Part shown: positions 23,933 through 34,965 of the stretch, one piece after another
Numbering within the stretch: the stretch's first letter is position 1
How the letters are laid out: every line of letters begins with the position of its first letter
The notes under the pieces: generated by a model
Databases searched by the model: none
Told to the model about the DNA's origin: nothing
Seen by the model: only the letters and a program-made list of their open reading frames with translations
Program-made: the position numbers and the translations under genes
Origin: Chrysoporthe austroafricana
Taxonomy: Eukaryota > Ascomycota > Sordariomycetes > Diaporthales > Cryphonectriaceae
Assembly: GCA_001051155.2 (NCBI GenBank)
Contig: JYIP02000004.1
Span: 1,711,653 to 1,775,652, forward strand
DNA length: 64,000 nt
Direction: 5' to 3'

Positions 23933-25739
23933 GTGGACGGTGTTGGTGGTGGTGGTGGCGGTGGTACCCTCCGGTGGTACCGTCCGGTGACATGTTCAGA
24001 ACATACTCTTTCAGACATGTAGCACGGCGTTCTAGGACTGGCCAGCTTTAGAGTTCTCAATTCACGTATATACTTCATAAGGCGAGCGGCTCCCGGCGGC
24101 AGCGAGGGTCGGTCGGTTGCATTATCTGTCTTGGCGCGGCATGCCGGGTGCCGGAGTTGGGCACGCGTCGGCGCCTGAGATAATCGTTTGGAGGTGAGTA
24201 ACGTTCTATATCCCGAACCTGCAATAGCACGTAGACCCCCATTCGTCCAGCCTTGACGTATTGGGCAAGACGATGCGCCCATGCCGTTCCTGGTGCCTCG
24301 CGCAGGGCGCCTCAAGCTGCGGGCCGGTAGCGAATGACGGCTCGTGGGGGTCGTGATCCGGCTGCGGGATGCAGGGCACCAGCACCTAGCAGCTGTCACA
24401 ACCAGGACCTGCCTACGCACCCCGTCCGCAGCGACAATCCGAACCCGAGAGAGAGAGAGGGGGGGGGGATTCCAGGCGAAGATCCTCTGGCTGGGGTTTC
24501 AGTTTCTGAAATCTTGGGATGCCTATTAGGTGATCGACCGGACCGCCAGGGACCTCAGACGTCCCGTGTCAGCCCTCTCTGGTAGTTTGGAAACGTCGCG
24601 GCGTCGCGTGACCGCCTACCATAAGACGGCTCACGGATACGATCTGTGCCTCCCGAACGTGCAGGCTGACGATCTTGGAAGACATCCCCGTAGTAAATCC
24701 GAACCTCAGTCCCAGAGAAGACCTGAGCACCGCGCAAGCTCCGGGCGAGGACCCCCAGGCAAGACCCTTCATCGTGGCAAAGGTGTGTAAGATGATTGGG
24801 CGGTGCCAGCAAGGCTGGGGGTCCCCAGCGCCTGGGGGGCAATTCCAGATTCCAGCACAGGCGATTACTGCTTGGGAACTGCCTCGGATTATGGATGGTC
24901 TGAAAATGCGAGGCAGTCTCTCTTCTTCAGTCGTGTACGGTGTAGTTCAGATCGACGGGGACGACTATCTATCTAGCTGCGAAAAGAGCCACCCCCTTTC
25001 CAACATCTTGAAGGCTATATGATGGACGGACTTCACGGTCAGCCGAAGACGCTTTCAGCGTTCAACGTGAAGTGATCGACGGTGGCGTTCAGTGTTGTTC
25101 CTGTGGCGTCGGAGTCGGCAAGGGCGATCGATTGTCCCCTCTGGGTCGTGTTGTGCGAGGACAGACGGTGGAGCGCAGATGGAAGATGATTATATTTGGA
25201 AGATAGGGCTCAGGGCAGACTAGAGTGACTGACTGAGTGGGTGAGCTTGGGGGTCCCACGAGATCTGCAACACAGAAGCCTGTTCGACGGCCTTCAATGT
25301 GCGTACAGATGTGCTCCCATCCCGTCTGGCATGGAGTCTGGCCAGCAGCCTTCCCAGGATGCAGCCTCAGAAATGTGAGAAGAGCTACTGAATACTCAGG
25401 GTGTCAGGCAGTGTCAGGCTACTTACTGTACATACATACTGCAGGTACATAGCAAGGGCAGGGACAAGGCCAGCCGGGAGAGGCAGCCGGCTTGGTTGAG
25501 CATAATCCTCGAGGCAGGTACACAGTACTGACAGGGCCCCGCAGAGGCCGCAGCAGCCGAAGTACCCAGGACTTGCATCAACGTTCTAGATGCCCCTCTT
25601 CCTGCTGCCACCCGCTGGTACAGTAGCGCAGCTGCCACTCCCACCAACGCCCACTGACTGCCCATACCGCAGTACAAGCAGGTGCCATGGCGCTATGTAC
25701 TCTGTACTGTGCCGTCCCATACTAGGTACTTCTTTCTCG
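23933..25739. other. Intergenic region with GTAC-rich segment
   Basis: No gene seen. A 13-nt near-duplication (ggtaccctccggt / ggtaccgtccggt) lies at about 23963-23988. A (GA)n/poly-G stretch is at about 24447-24468. The segment 25428-25729 holds nine GTAC palindromes, far more than expected for GC-rich DNA, described under findings. Confidence 0.5.
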
Positions 25740-26724
25740 TTTTCTCTCGGCCTCTGGTCGCGTCGAAAACATCCCCATCCATTCCGCCATTTCCCTCCGC
25801 CCTCTTCTTCTTCCTCTTCTCCTCCTCCTCCCTCCGCTCACTCAGCCCTTCGATCTCGTCCCCATCACTTGACCCTCTTCAACCCCCGACTCTCCCAGCC
25901 TTCCCCCATCCTCTCTCATCTCAACCTCCACCAAACCCCCCTCCCCTTCACTCTCCGTCGACCCTCGCACCTCCCCCCAAGACTCCACACGCCTCTTGTT
26001 ACGCGCTCGCCCGGACACGCCACCTCGCGTCCCCCCCCCCTCGACCTCGACCTGACCTCGACCTGCACCGCCGTCCAGCAGTCATCCCCGACTAGCCTGG
26101 AGCCTCGCGAAGCCTCCTACCTCCTGTCCACCTCGACCCTAGCCGTCCGACGTCCACGGCCCGCAGCAGAGCGTTGGAACTCTCTGGCCTAGAAGAGGTA
26201 CGACGCTGCACCTTATCAGGCCTATCTTCCCCGCCCCAAGCAAGGGACCTGGGCCTGTCCCCACGCGAAGCTCACCCACCAAAACCGACTCTGCCCCGCC
26301 GCAAATCCTTCCCCTGCAACTCAAAAGGTGCGCCAGTGCACCTGCCCGCCCGCCCCACCCAATCAACATCGCGGCCCCCCAGCCTTCAGAGCTTTCTCTG
26401 CCGTGCAGGCGCGCCCTCTGTGGCTCTAGTTCTCTATGCGCACAACTAGCTGCCACACCCCGATCGCTCCTCGCGATTCATCCCTCCTCCTGCCCGCGAT
26501 TCCTGCGCCCCTCTCCTCCGGAAACACCGAGCTCCCTCATCTCTGCGCACCCACGGCCCTCACCCGCGTCGCGTCCACAACGAAGCTAACAGATGCGTCA
26601 CCAGTTCTGAGTCGCCTGCACCCTGCCCCTCGCGCGACCTTTATTTGACCTCTCACGACCGCGACCGCCTAATTTGCGCGCATTTCCCACATCCCTCCCC
26701 GCTTCTCCCCCCAGATCCAATACC
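25740..26724 (+). promoter_or_regulatory. Pyrimidine-rich promoter/leader of the KH-domain gene
   Basis: From about 25740 to 26060 the plus strand is almost entirely C and T, followed by a further C-rich 600 nt up to the ATG at 26725. Long CT tracts just upstream of the transcription start are typical of highly expressed genes in filamentous fungi. The leader may contain an intron; I could not fix its borders. Assignment is by composition and position. Confidence 0.5.
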
Positions 26725-27982
26725 ATGTCTGCCCCTCAGGACCAAATGTCGCCCATCGGCGATGATCTATCTAGCGGCATGGATCGCGTCAAGATCGACG
26801 ACGGCGAGCGCCTTGGTCCCGACGGAGAGCCAGCTCCCCGCACCGACGAGGAGTACGCCGTGGCTCAGCTGACCCTGCGGGCGATCGTGTCCTCCAAGGA
26901 GGCGGGCGTCATCATCGGCAAGGGCGGCAAGAACGTCGCGGAGTTGCGCGACGAGACCGGAGTCAAGGCTGGCGTCTCCAAGGTCGTACAGGGCGTTCAC
27001 GATCGTGTTCTGACCATCACCGGAGGATGCGACGCCATCTCTAAGGCGTACATGGTTGTCGCGCGTGCCTTGCTTGAAGGCGCCCCGGCCATGGGCATGG
27101 GCGGCGTCGTCCAGAACAATGGCACCCACCGTACGTCCTCATTTTGCCCTCATCCTTGTCTGACCGCGACTGTCGACTGACTTGTGTGCAACGCAGCCAT
27201 CAAGCTCCTTATCTCTCACAACCAGATGGGCACCATCATCGGCCGACAGGGCCTCAAGATCAAGCACATTCAGGACGTGTCAGGCGTGCGCATGGTCGCG
27301 CAAAAGGATATGCTTCCCCAGTCCACCGAGAGGATTGTGGAGGTGCAAGGAACACCTGAGGGGATCCAGAGGGCTGTCTGGGAGATCTGCAAGTGTCTGA
27401 TAGACGACTGGCAGCGTGGTACCGGCACCGTTCTCTACAACCCTGCTGTCCGGACCGCACCTGGCGGCATCGGCGGCAGCGTCAGCGGTGGCAGCTACTC
27501 CACCGGAAGGAGCGACTACGGTACCCCGTCCCGGGTCATGCGCACTGGCAACGGCGCTGACTTCAGCAACGGCGCTACGCCTCGCTCCTTCAACCGCCGG
27601 TCCGACTCTGAGCTGGCAGGTCGGGGACCGCCCACCCACGATGAGAACGGCGAGGAGATCCAGACTCAGAACATCAGCATCCCAGCAGACATGGTGGGCT
27701 GCATTATCGGACGAGCCGGTAGCAAGATCAGCGAGATCCGCAAGACCTCGGGTGCACGCATCTCGATTGCCAAGGTAAGTATAGTGCGCGATGCTGCCTG
27801 CTGTGTGGAAAGACGAGCTGCGGCTCAGGCTAACATGAACACAGGCCCCTCATGATGATACCGGTGAGCGCATGTTCACCATCATGGGCACCGCCAAGGC
27901 CAACGAGGCGGCCCTGTTCCTCCTTTACGAGAACCTGGAGGCCGAGAAGGTGCGCCGCAGCCAGGCACCCCCAGTAGAGTAG
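26725..27982 (+). CDS. Triple KH-domain RNA-binding protein (Rnc1/PBP2-like)
   Basis: Predicted 373 aa from exons 26725-27130, 27197-27774 and 27845-27982, all GT-AG and in frame. Three KH domains are clear from their GxxG loops: GKGG (residues 65-68), GRQG (151-154) and GRAG (307-310), each within a VIIG/TIIG/CIIG context. Spacing is short between KH1 and KH2 and long before KH3, the arrangement of PCBP/hnRNP K-type proteins and of fission-yeast Rnc1 and budding-yeast Pbp2/Hek2. Such proteins bind pyrimidine-rich mRNA to control stability or translation; Rnc1 stabilises a MAP-kinase phosphatase mRNA, noteworthy because an MSG5-type phosphatase lies 5 kb away, but proximity alone proves nothing. 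The 5' region is strongly CT-rich, suggesting high expression. Confidence 0.93.
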
Positions 27983-29776
27983 CGGGGTGTTGTTGACAGG
28001 CGCTTCGGACGGCTGTTCTCGGAGGCTTGTGTTGTATACTTAACTCCAAAGGATCTCATACTTACGGTCGGATTTGGTCGCCCTTGACGGTTGGGAAACC
28101 TCCAGATCTGACTTGCCGCAAGGCTGATTTTTTTTGGTGGGCAAGGAGGACGAGGGCAAAACGATATTACGACTGTTCTCTTTTCCGAAAAGCGTTCCGA
28201 TGGCTTTCCTACTTCCCTGGAACTGGTTTCACTCTTTTGGGGGATCGACCTGGTGGGCGGCTGTGGAGGAAAGCAAGGGGGCTGGTCTTGTGGCGGATGC
28301 GGAAGACTGTCGAGTACTCGTGTGTCTTGAGTCTCCGTTCCTCAGGCCGGATTGCGTGGAAAACGCTCTCGCGCCAGATGCATCACTTGAAACTCGACGA
28401 CCACTGCGGACCAACGAGAATCGTCCTAATCTCGTTACGACGACATGACACGGCAGACGGGAGCGCTCCTCAGGATGCGACTTTCGTCAACGTGAGAATG
28501 CAGCTTCGGCCATCGAAACATATCAGATACCCTTTTTTTTTTTTTTTTTTTTTTTTAAAAGGGTCGACGCATTTCCCGGTTTTCACNTGTCACTCATACC
28601 ATTAAGCACGACGTATGCCGAAGACACACGGCTCCATCCAGGGCTTCCGCATCCGTCACAAGACCAGCCCCATGCCTTCCATCCACAGCCCCACACCGGC
28701 CCGACCCCCCACGGGGGGACCCCCCCAGGGGGGGGCGGTGGGCCACGGGAGGAGTCGGCTTCGGCCCTCAAAAAAAATGAGATCCCCTTTTTTTTTTTTT
28801 TTTTTTTTCCGAAGGAGCTCGAGACTATTCCGGGTTTCCAATGTTCTTATTCACAACAACAACAACAACACATCATCCACTGCCGCCTACGCCTCCATGA
28901 ACCGGGGACCTGCCGCCCCGGTTCGGTTCGACTCAATCACTATCCCAACGACTCAAAATTAACTACTACGAAAGCACTCCTCTTTTATCCCAGTTTCACT
29001 GCTTGCCCAAGGTTCTCGCCTCCTTCTTCACGACAATACCTAATCGGGGCCGTGCCTCGTTTCGAGACGGCTCGCAAAGCCGAAAGACGGATGAGAATAT
29101 CTAGCGCAGTTGACAGACAATAATGACAGGGCACTTGCAAACCTTTCCGTGACAGCCCCTCCTCCTGCGAGTGAAATGCCCACGGGCAGAGAAGAATGAA
29201 CTGTGACGTGCCCCTACGTGCCCCTCGGATGATGACATGGATCCATCTGCGCTGACGCGCTGTTCCTGAAATGCCATGTCATTGCCCCGAGGAAGCTGAT
29301 CTTGACATTGGCGATCGCCACGTGCCAGAAGCAGGGGACGCCGTGAGCAGGCCTGGCAGGCCAGGGGGGGTTGTGGAGCCTGCCGGCCCTGGTCCACTCG
29401 AGCGCGCCGAGCTCTGCCTGACATGACGCTAGGCTATCGATAAGCTTATGGCCGGGGGATTGTCACTTTGTCGCATATTGCCCCAAAGCGATTTCCAGTT
29501 GAAGCCACCTTGTCAGCTTCGGGGACGGTCCCTTCTCCTGATCTTTTTCACAACAACATAAGGGGTCACACCCTGTAGTTTCCGTCCACGGCCTTTCTTA
29601 ACTTCTTCTTTCGCTTCACGGCCACTAAATCTTAACCACTGGGCTCCCACTCGTTTGCAGAAGCCCTTGATACTCGTCCCAGTCTCAGTCCAGCCTGCTC
29701 CCTGAGTGGCCCGGGAGGTCCTCGAGCCGTTCCTTCTAGAGAAAAGAACACACAGCTCCCTCGACGATTCCATAAC
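27983..29776. other. Intergenic region with an imperfect duplication around poly-T runs
   Basis: The first part is probably the 3' untranslated region of the KH gene. Within it, 28504-28589 and 28760-28845 are imperfect copies of the same block: a ttcggcc start, an A-rich stretch, a long T run (28533-28556 and 28788-28808), then a block ending in cccggtttt or ccgggtttcc, with an n at 28587. This looks like two noisy consensus versions of one locus. The remaining DNA to 29776 shows no gene; it should include the HUT1 promoter. Confidence 0.55.
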
Positions 29777-31223
29777 ATGGCGAGAACCAAGGCCACCGCG
29801 CCGATACGAAGGGAGTTGTCTTCGGAGTACACTGGGAAACACGATCGAATCCCAAACGGGCGGGAAATGGCTGCCAAGGGCGCGAACGGCGATGTCCAGG
29901 TCGCTAAGGGGGAGAGCCCGACCCAGGACTCGGCCGCGGGTGTGCTCCAGCTGGTAGTCTGTGTGTTAGGGATCTACGGGTCTTTGTGAGTTTATCCAGG
30001 TCCTCTCTGTCGACAACTGCCACGGAGCCACGCCTCGCGCTTCAAAACTGGCACCCGACTGACGTCTCCTGTTCACAGCTTGACCTGGGGCGTCCTCCAA
30101 GAGAAGGTCCTCACGACGCCCTACACAAACCCCTCGACCGGCCTCACCGAGAAGTGGAAGTTCCCCGTCTTCCTCCAAGTCATCCAGTCCATCTTCTCCT
30201 CCATCACCGGCTCGCTCTACCTCTACACGTCCACGCCGAAGGGCCAGCCCGTGCCGCCCATCATCCCGAACCAGCGCATCATCCTGCCGCTCCTGCTCGT
30301 CGCGGTGTGCCAGGCCCTCGCGGCGCCCATCGGCTACGCGGCGCTCGCGCACGTCAACTACATCACGTACACCCTCGCCAAGAGCTGCAAGCTCCTGCCG
30401 GTCATGTTCCTGCACATCACGCTGTTCCGGCGCAAGTACCCGCTCTACAAGTACCTCGTCGTGGCGGCCGTCACGATCGGCGTGGCCATCTTCACGCTGC
30501 ACTCGGGCAAGAAGCGGTCGCACGCGTCCGCCTCGTCCGAGAGCGGCCAGACGGCCTGGGGCATGTTCCTGCTCGCCATCAACCTGCTGTTCGATGGGCT
30601 CACCAACAGCACCCAGGACTGGATCGTCGCCGAGTTCCGCCCCTACCGCGGCCCGCAGATGATGTGCGCCAACAACATGATGAGCTCCGCCCTGAGCGGC
30701 CTGTACCTCGTCCTCAGCCCGTGGCTCGTGAGCACCGCGCTCGGCGCCTGGTTCGGCATGGCCGAGGCCGTCGGCGGCGACGAGGCCGGGGAGCTGTACG
30801 CCGCGCTCGGCTTCATGGCGCGCCACCCGCGCGTGTGGTGGGACGTGCTCGGCTTTGCGGCCTGTGGTGCCGTGGGCCAGGTCTTCATCTGTGAGTCGCA
30901 ACCGCCTCCTTCCCCCCCCCCCTTTCTCCACCACCATCATATGCACGTAGCTAGACATGACAAGAGGCGTGCTGACCACCACTACCTATACAGTCTACAC
31001 AATCGCCAACTTCGGCTCCGTCATCCTCGTCACCGTCACCGTCACCCGCAAGATGCTAACCATGATGCTCTCGGTCGTCTGGTACGGCCACAGCCTCACG
31101 CACATGCAGTGGCTGGGCGTCTCCATGGTGTTCGGCGGCATCGGCGTCGAGGCCCGGATCAAGCACCAGTCCGAGATGCAGAAGGCAGGCCAGAAGAAGA
31201 AGGCGGCGGAAAAGGCGCAGTGA
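29777..31223 (+). CDS. HUT1: UDP-galactose/nucleotide-sugar transporter homologue HUT1 (SLC35B1 family)
   Basis: Predicted 416 aa from exons 29777-29985, 30079-30890 and 30994-31223, all in frame. After a polar N-terminus of about 55 residues there are roughly ten hydrophobic segments, starting [15 protein letters not shown] and continuing across intron 1 into LTWGVLQEK. Signature segments of the family are visible: [30 protein letters not shown] and [12 protein letters not shown] near the end. HUT1 proteins sit in the endoplasmic reticulum membrane and exchange nucleotides or nucleotide sugars with the cytosol, supporting protein folding and glycosylation; the exact substrate is debated. The C-terminus is lysine-rich (KKKAAEKAQ), in keeping with an ER location though not a canonical KKxx signal. 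Convergent with the MSG5 gene. Confidence 0.94.
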
Positions 31224-32508
31224 GTTACGTCCCGGGGTCGGGACGACGGCGTTTTGGGGGCAAAAGGAGGGGGTGTTTTTATATATTTTACAGCATTTCC
31301 GTGGTATCTCGGAGTCCGGAGGGGGGGCCTTTCGGGTTGGTCTTTGTATATATCAGATATATAGACGTTGGCCTAGGCAGGCTCATAGATGTACTTATTC
31401 AGAGGCGCGAGAGATCTCTTGGATCATCATCACCATTTATCAATCCTCTTTATCGATGCTTGCTTAGCTCAGCTCAGCCGAAGTCTTTCAGACCGGGGAT
31501 GTCATGTACCGGAATCGGGCCCGGTACAGTCTGAAAGGTGTAAATCATTTCGACGTTGATCCTGTCCCAGATACGAGGTCGTACATCCCCATCCCACACA
31601 AATGGCTCGATTATCAAACACACTCGGGTATTCCTAGACAGCGAACTTCTAACGTGAGTGGCGAGGTGGGTGTTCTGCTAGGAGGGGTGCAGGCGACGAT
31701 GAGTGTCTCCCCTTTGGAGGCTTCCATAACAGCCGAAATGAACTTCGCTTTCAGTCACCTGTTTTTGGGCGGGGGGTCATAGGCAGGGTGGTGTTCGCTT
31801 GTTCATAATATTTTTTATTCCTGCGAGCCGTAGCTTACATTTCCTCTTACAATATCGCCTCTTGGGTCCCCTTACGCTCCCTTGGTATCTCCTGCTTTCT
31901 CCCTCATATAATTCATATCCAGAATCTCATTCCTCCTCCAGTCCTCCCCAACTTCGTGATCGGGGCCGTGGCCTCGCGATCTCCCCCCCTCCCCTTTTCA
32001 CGATTGCTGATTCTGGGAATCGCGAATCGGAATGATAAATGAGCTCCCAAGGCCAAAACAAATGAGCTTTTCATCCCGTGATACGCCCCTGCCTGTAAAA
32101 ATGAGAAAAGAAAACGCCGTCGAGCGAGTTGCGGCATGGTACAGCCGGGGCCTTCCCAAATTTGCCCCCCCCCAAAAAAAGAAAAAAATGATCCGTTCCA
32201 TGCACCAGGGATAGAGTCGGCTCCCTGTCCCGATTATACATTCCATTTAGCAAATAGTGAGACCATGAGCTGGCCACTGAGCGATCGTGCGATAATGCGA
32301 ATGAGCAGAGGAAAAATAAAACAGAATGTGAACATAGTGAATAGCAAAATAGAAAACATTTTGTGTTGGAGCTCTCTAGATCATGATAGGTTTGATCCGA
32401 GCCGAAACGCCAATTGATGCTATGCAATCATGATTATGCGTCTGTTCACTTTGTCGGCTGTGTCGAGTGCGAGACAGGATATGTAATAAGCAGCCCAGAC
32501 GATGAAGA
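31224..32508. other. Convergent intergenic region between HUT1 and MSG5
   Basis: About 1.3 kb holding the two 3' untranslated regions. More AT-rich than the neighbouring genes, with several short stop-broken frames and no recognisable coding sequence or repeat. Confidence 0.5.
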
Positions 32509-34965
32509 CTAGAGCATCTCATCAATCGACCTGACGATCGGTGCCTCACCCTTGGTAGGCGGGCTTCGAGGGTCGGTGACTTTTCTGGGCCTTCCAAAGG
32601 GGCTGAATGTATCCCTCGGGAATTCCGACTTCCGCGGAGAGAAGAGATCTTGAGGTGGTGCCTGCGGCGAGGGCAGGAACTGATCGCTGGGAGTTGGGGG
32701 AACCTCCACGAAGCGCATTCCTGTGAATTCGGCAAATGAGGTGTGAATCGGATTGTTTGTCATTGTTTCGGCCCGGGGTGACAACAATGGAGTGGCGTCA
32801 GGCATGGTTCTCACGGCTTGGACGTGCTGTTCTGTAGGAGCACATGGCTCAGGACTTTCACGCCTGGCCAATGACCCAAAATTCAATGGGGTGAATCCAA
32901 AAGTCCCCTGGCCGCCAAATCGGTGTGCCCCGAAACCAGGCGATGGCGGCGGCTTCGCAAACGGATCCGAGGGCGCAAAACCTGGTGACGGCGGGGGCTT
33001 GGGGAAAGCAGCCGATAAAGACGGCGCAAAGCCGGGTGATGGTGGAGGTTTTGGAAACGGGCACAGCGACTTTGGAAATCCATATTCGGGACTTTCCGCG
33101 ACCGGTGAAGGAGTCGTGAAGATTGAGGAATGGTTGAATCGGCCGAACCGGCCAGGATCGGACGCGTCCTCCTTCTGTGTCCATGAAAAGGCCGACGGAG
33201 CAGAAGAAGGGCCCGGGGAGATGGAAAGCTGGTCCGGTGAGGAGTTCCCGCGGGCACGCAACGGCGACTGGCTGGGGCTACTGGATCTTATCACCCCGTC
33301 GTCATCGGGCAGAGGCGCCGTCCTTGGTTCTTTGGGCACCTCAATGGCATCGACCGAAAGGGTCATCCGATGCTTGGATGGACTCCGGCCGCTCCTCGGC
33401 TTGTATGCGGAGTTGGGCGCCAGTTTCCTCTTCGCGACCTCCTTTTGAAAGTCCTGCAGGCAGTACATCAGCCGCATGTTGGGGCTGATCCACTTGCTCT
33501 TCGCTTGCGCCGCGTAGTATGCGTCATTCACGCTCATCTCGGGGTTTTGGTACAAGCCGTAGGCGATGATCAGACTGGCTGAGCGGCTAGCACCTTGTTG
33601 GCAGTGAACCAGAACCTTCTTGCCTGCCAGCGTCTTTCTCTCAATCGTCTCGCACAGGTGCATGAGGTCTGTGCCAATGTCGGAATTGTGGTCCCAGGGG
33701 ATGTGAATGTACTCCGGCTCCTTGGGAGTGAACATCGCCTTTGGAGTGGTAGGCGTCGTATCGTCAGGCTGAAATTCGAACGCTGTAGCGAAGCTCGCGT
33801 CGGTGACAGCAGTGTCCGGGATGGGTGATAGGTCATCATCCATGGGCTCGTCTCGAGATATTGACTCCTTGAAAGGGTTCTGGACCTCCCGAGCCACATT
33901 TATAACCACATCGAACTTGCGGGCCTCCTTAGCGGTGGGCTCCAGGTAGAGATAGACGTTATCTCCATAAATCGCAATAGGGCCGTCGGGGTACCCGGGC
34001 GACTTCTGATCCTCATTGCTCTCCTTCTCGTGGAAAGGCTCGATGTCGAAAGCAGTCCGGTTTGCCATCTGGCTCCTGATCGGCGAGTCCTCCTCCATGA
34101 TCGCATCCTTTGCGCCATGCGACGAAGGAATTTTCGAGGCCCTCCTGAGGAAGGACGACAGGCCCGATTCATTGCGCTCGAAGACGGTCGGGAAGCCCAT
34201 GCCGCCGCTTGGGCCGAATGTCGCAGACTTGAGCCCGGACAGCATGTGTGGAGAAGAGGTGGAGTGCTTCAGAGCTCTTCTCTGTGCCAGGGCAGGGACC
34301 GACGGGCTCTGCGGGACATCGAGGGCGGGTCGGCCAGCCAGGTCGTCGGAATTCGTCTTCAAGCTCAGGTTGCTGGGCTTCCTCTTCATGGCTGGAATCT
34401 TGGGCTTGATGAACGAGGGCGAGGAGGGCTCAGACGCCTGTGCCGAGGAAGCACCCGAGGCCACAAAAGGAGGCTGGATGGACAAGCCCTTCATGTTTCT
34501 CCGCCTGGGCGCCGGAGACGTCATGGGGCGTACTAAGCGAGGCGCGGGTTCTGAAACGGTCAGGTTCGCCATGGACGGCAGAGCCCCAAAGGTGGTACCA
34601 GGGAAAACATTGAGGGGCACCAGGTTGACGGGGGAATCGGGCGAGGAGGAAGGAGAAGGGTCTGAGAGCGAGGACGAGTCCGTGCATGATACCGTTGTCG
34701 TAGGAGACGAGCCCGCCGATTCGGAGGTCTGCGTGGACGTGCTCTCACGGTGTTGGTGACTCGGCGCAAGCGCTGGCGGCTGAAGTAGCGCTGAAGGGTC
34801 GGAACCCAATTTTGGGCTGCATGTTGGCTCGATATCCATCATCTTAGCATCAACAACTGTGACGGTGTCTTGGTCTTGATCTTGCATCGCCTGGTCCAGA
34901 TCGAAGACGGACATGAAGGAGGGTATTTGATCCTCGTATAACCTCCGCGCTGTCGTCGTATACAT
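32509..34965 (-). CDS. MSG5: Dual-specificity MAP-kinase phosphatase, MSG5 type
   Basis: Single-exon model of 818 aa. A dual-specificity phosphatase domain spans about residues 325-500; the P-loop HCQQGASRS has catalytic Cys455 and Arg461 (HCx5RS). The upstream IPWDHNSDI segment probably supplies the general-acid Asp. The N-terminal 300 residues are Ser/Pro-rich, with LSGLKSATFGP resembling elements around MAP-kinase docking in fungal Msg5/MsgA proteins. The C-terminal 300 residues are disordered and carry three near-identical KPPPSPGF repeats with Ser-Pro sites. Budding-yeast Msg5 inactivates Fus3 and Slt2, and filamentous homologues act on cell-wall-integrity and pheromone kinases; the same is inferred here. 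Length is larger than yeast Msg5 (about 490 aa) owing to the disordered tails. Start at 34965 is the first ATG in the frame. Confidence 0.92.
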   Translation of the reverse strand: MYTTTARRLYEDQIPSFMSVFDLDQAMQDQDQDTVTVVDAKMMDIEPTCSPKLGSDPSALLQPPALAPSHQHRESTSTQTSESAGSSPTTTVSCTDSSSLSDPSPSSSPDSPVNLVPLNVFPGTTFGALPSMANLTVSEPAPRLVRPMTSPAPRRRNMKGLSIQPPFVASGASSAQASEPSSPSFIKPKIPAMKRKPSNLSLKTNSDDLAGRPALDVPQSPSVPALAQRRALKHSTSSPHMLSGLKSATFGPSGGMGFPTVFERNESGLSSFLRRASKIPSSHGAKDAIMEEDSPIRSQMANRTAFDIEPFHEKESNEDQKSPGYPDGPIAIYGDNVYLYLEPTAKEARKFDVVINVAREVQNPFKESISRDEPMDDDLSPIPDTAVTDASFATAFEFQPDDTTPTTPKAMFTPKEPEYIHIPWDHNSDIGTDLMHLCETIERKTLAGKKVLVHCQQGASRSASLIIAYGLYQNPEMSVNDAYYAAQAKSKWISPNMRLMYCLQDFQKEVAKRKLAPNSAYKPRSGRSPSKHRMTLSVDAIEVPKEPRTAPLPDDDGVIRSSSPSQSPLRARGNSSPDQLSISPGPSSAPSAFSWTQKEDASDPGRFGRFNHSSIFTTPSPVAESPEYGFPKSLCPFPKPPPSPGFAPSLSAAFPKPPPSPGFAPSDPFAKPPPSPGFGAHRFGGQGTFGFTPLNFGSLARRESPEPCAPTEQHVQAVRTMPDATPLLSPRAETMTNNPIHTSFAEFTGMRFVEVPPTPSDQFLPSPQAPPQDLFSPRKSEFPRDTFSPFGRPRKVTDPRSPPTKGEAPIVRSIDEML

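Noticed and set aside
29966..30982. 338-codon minus-strand frame opposite HUT1
   Set aside because: Antisense shadow of the well-supported HUT1 exons; composition reflects third-position GC bias.
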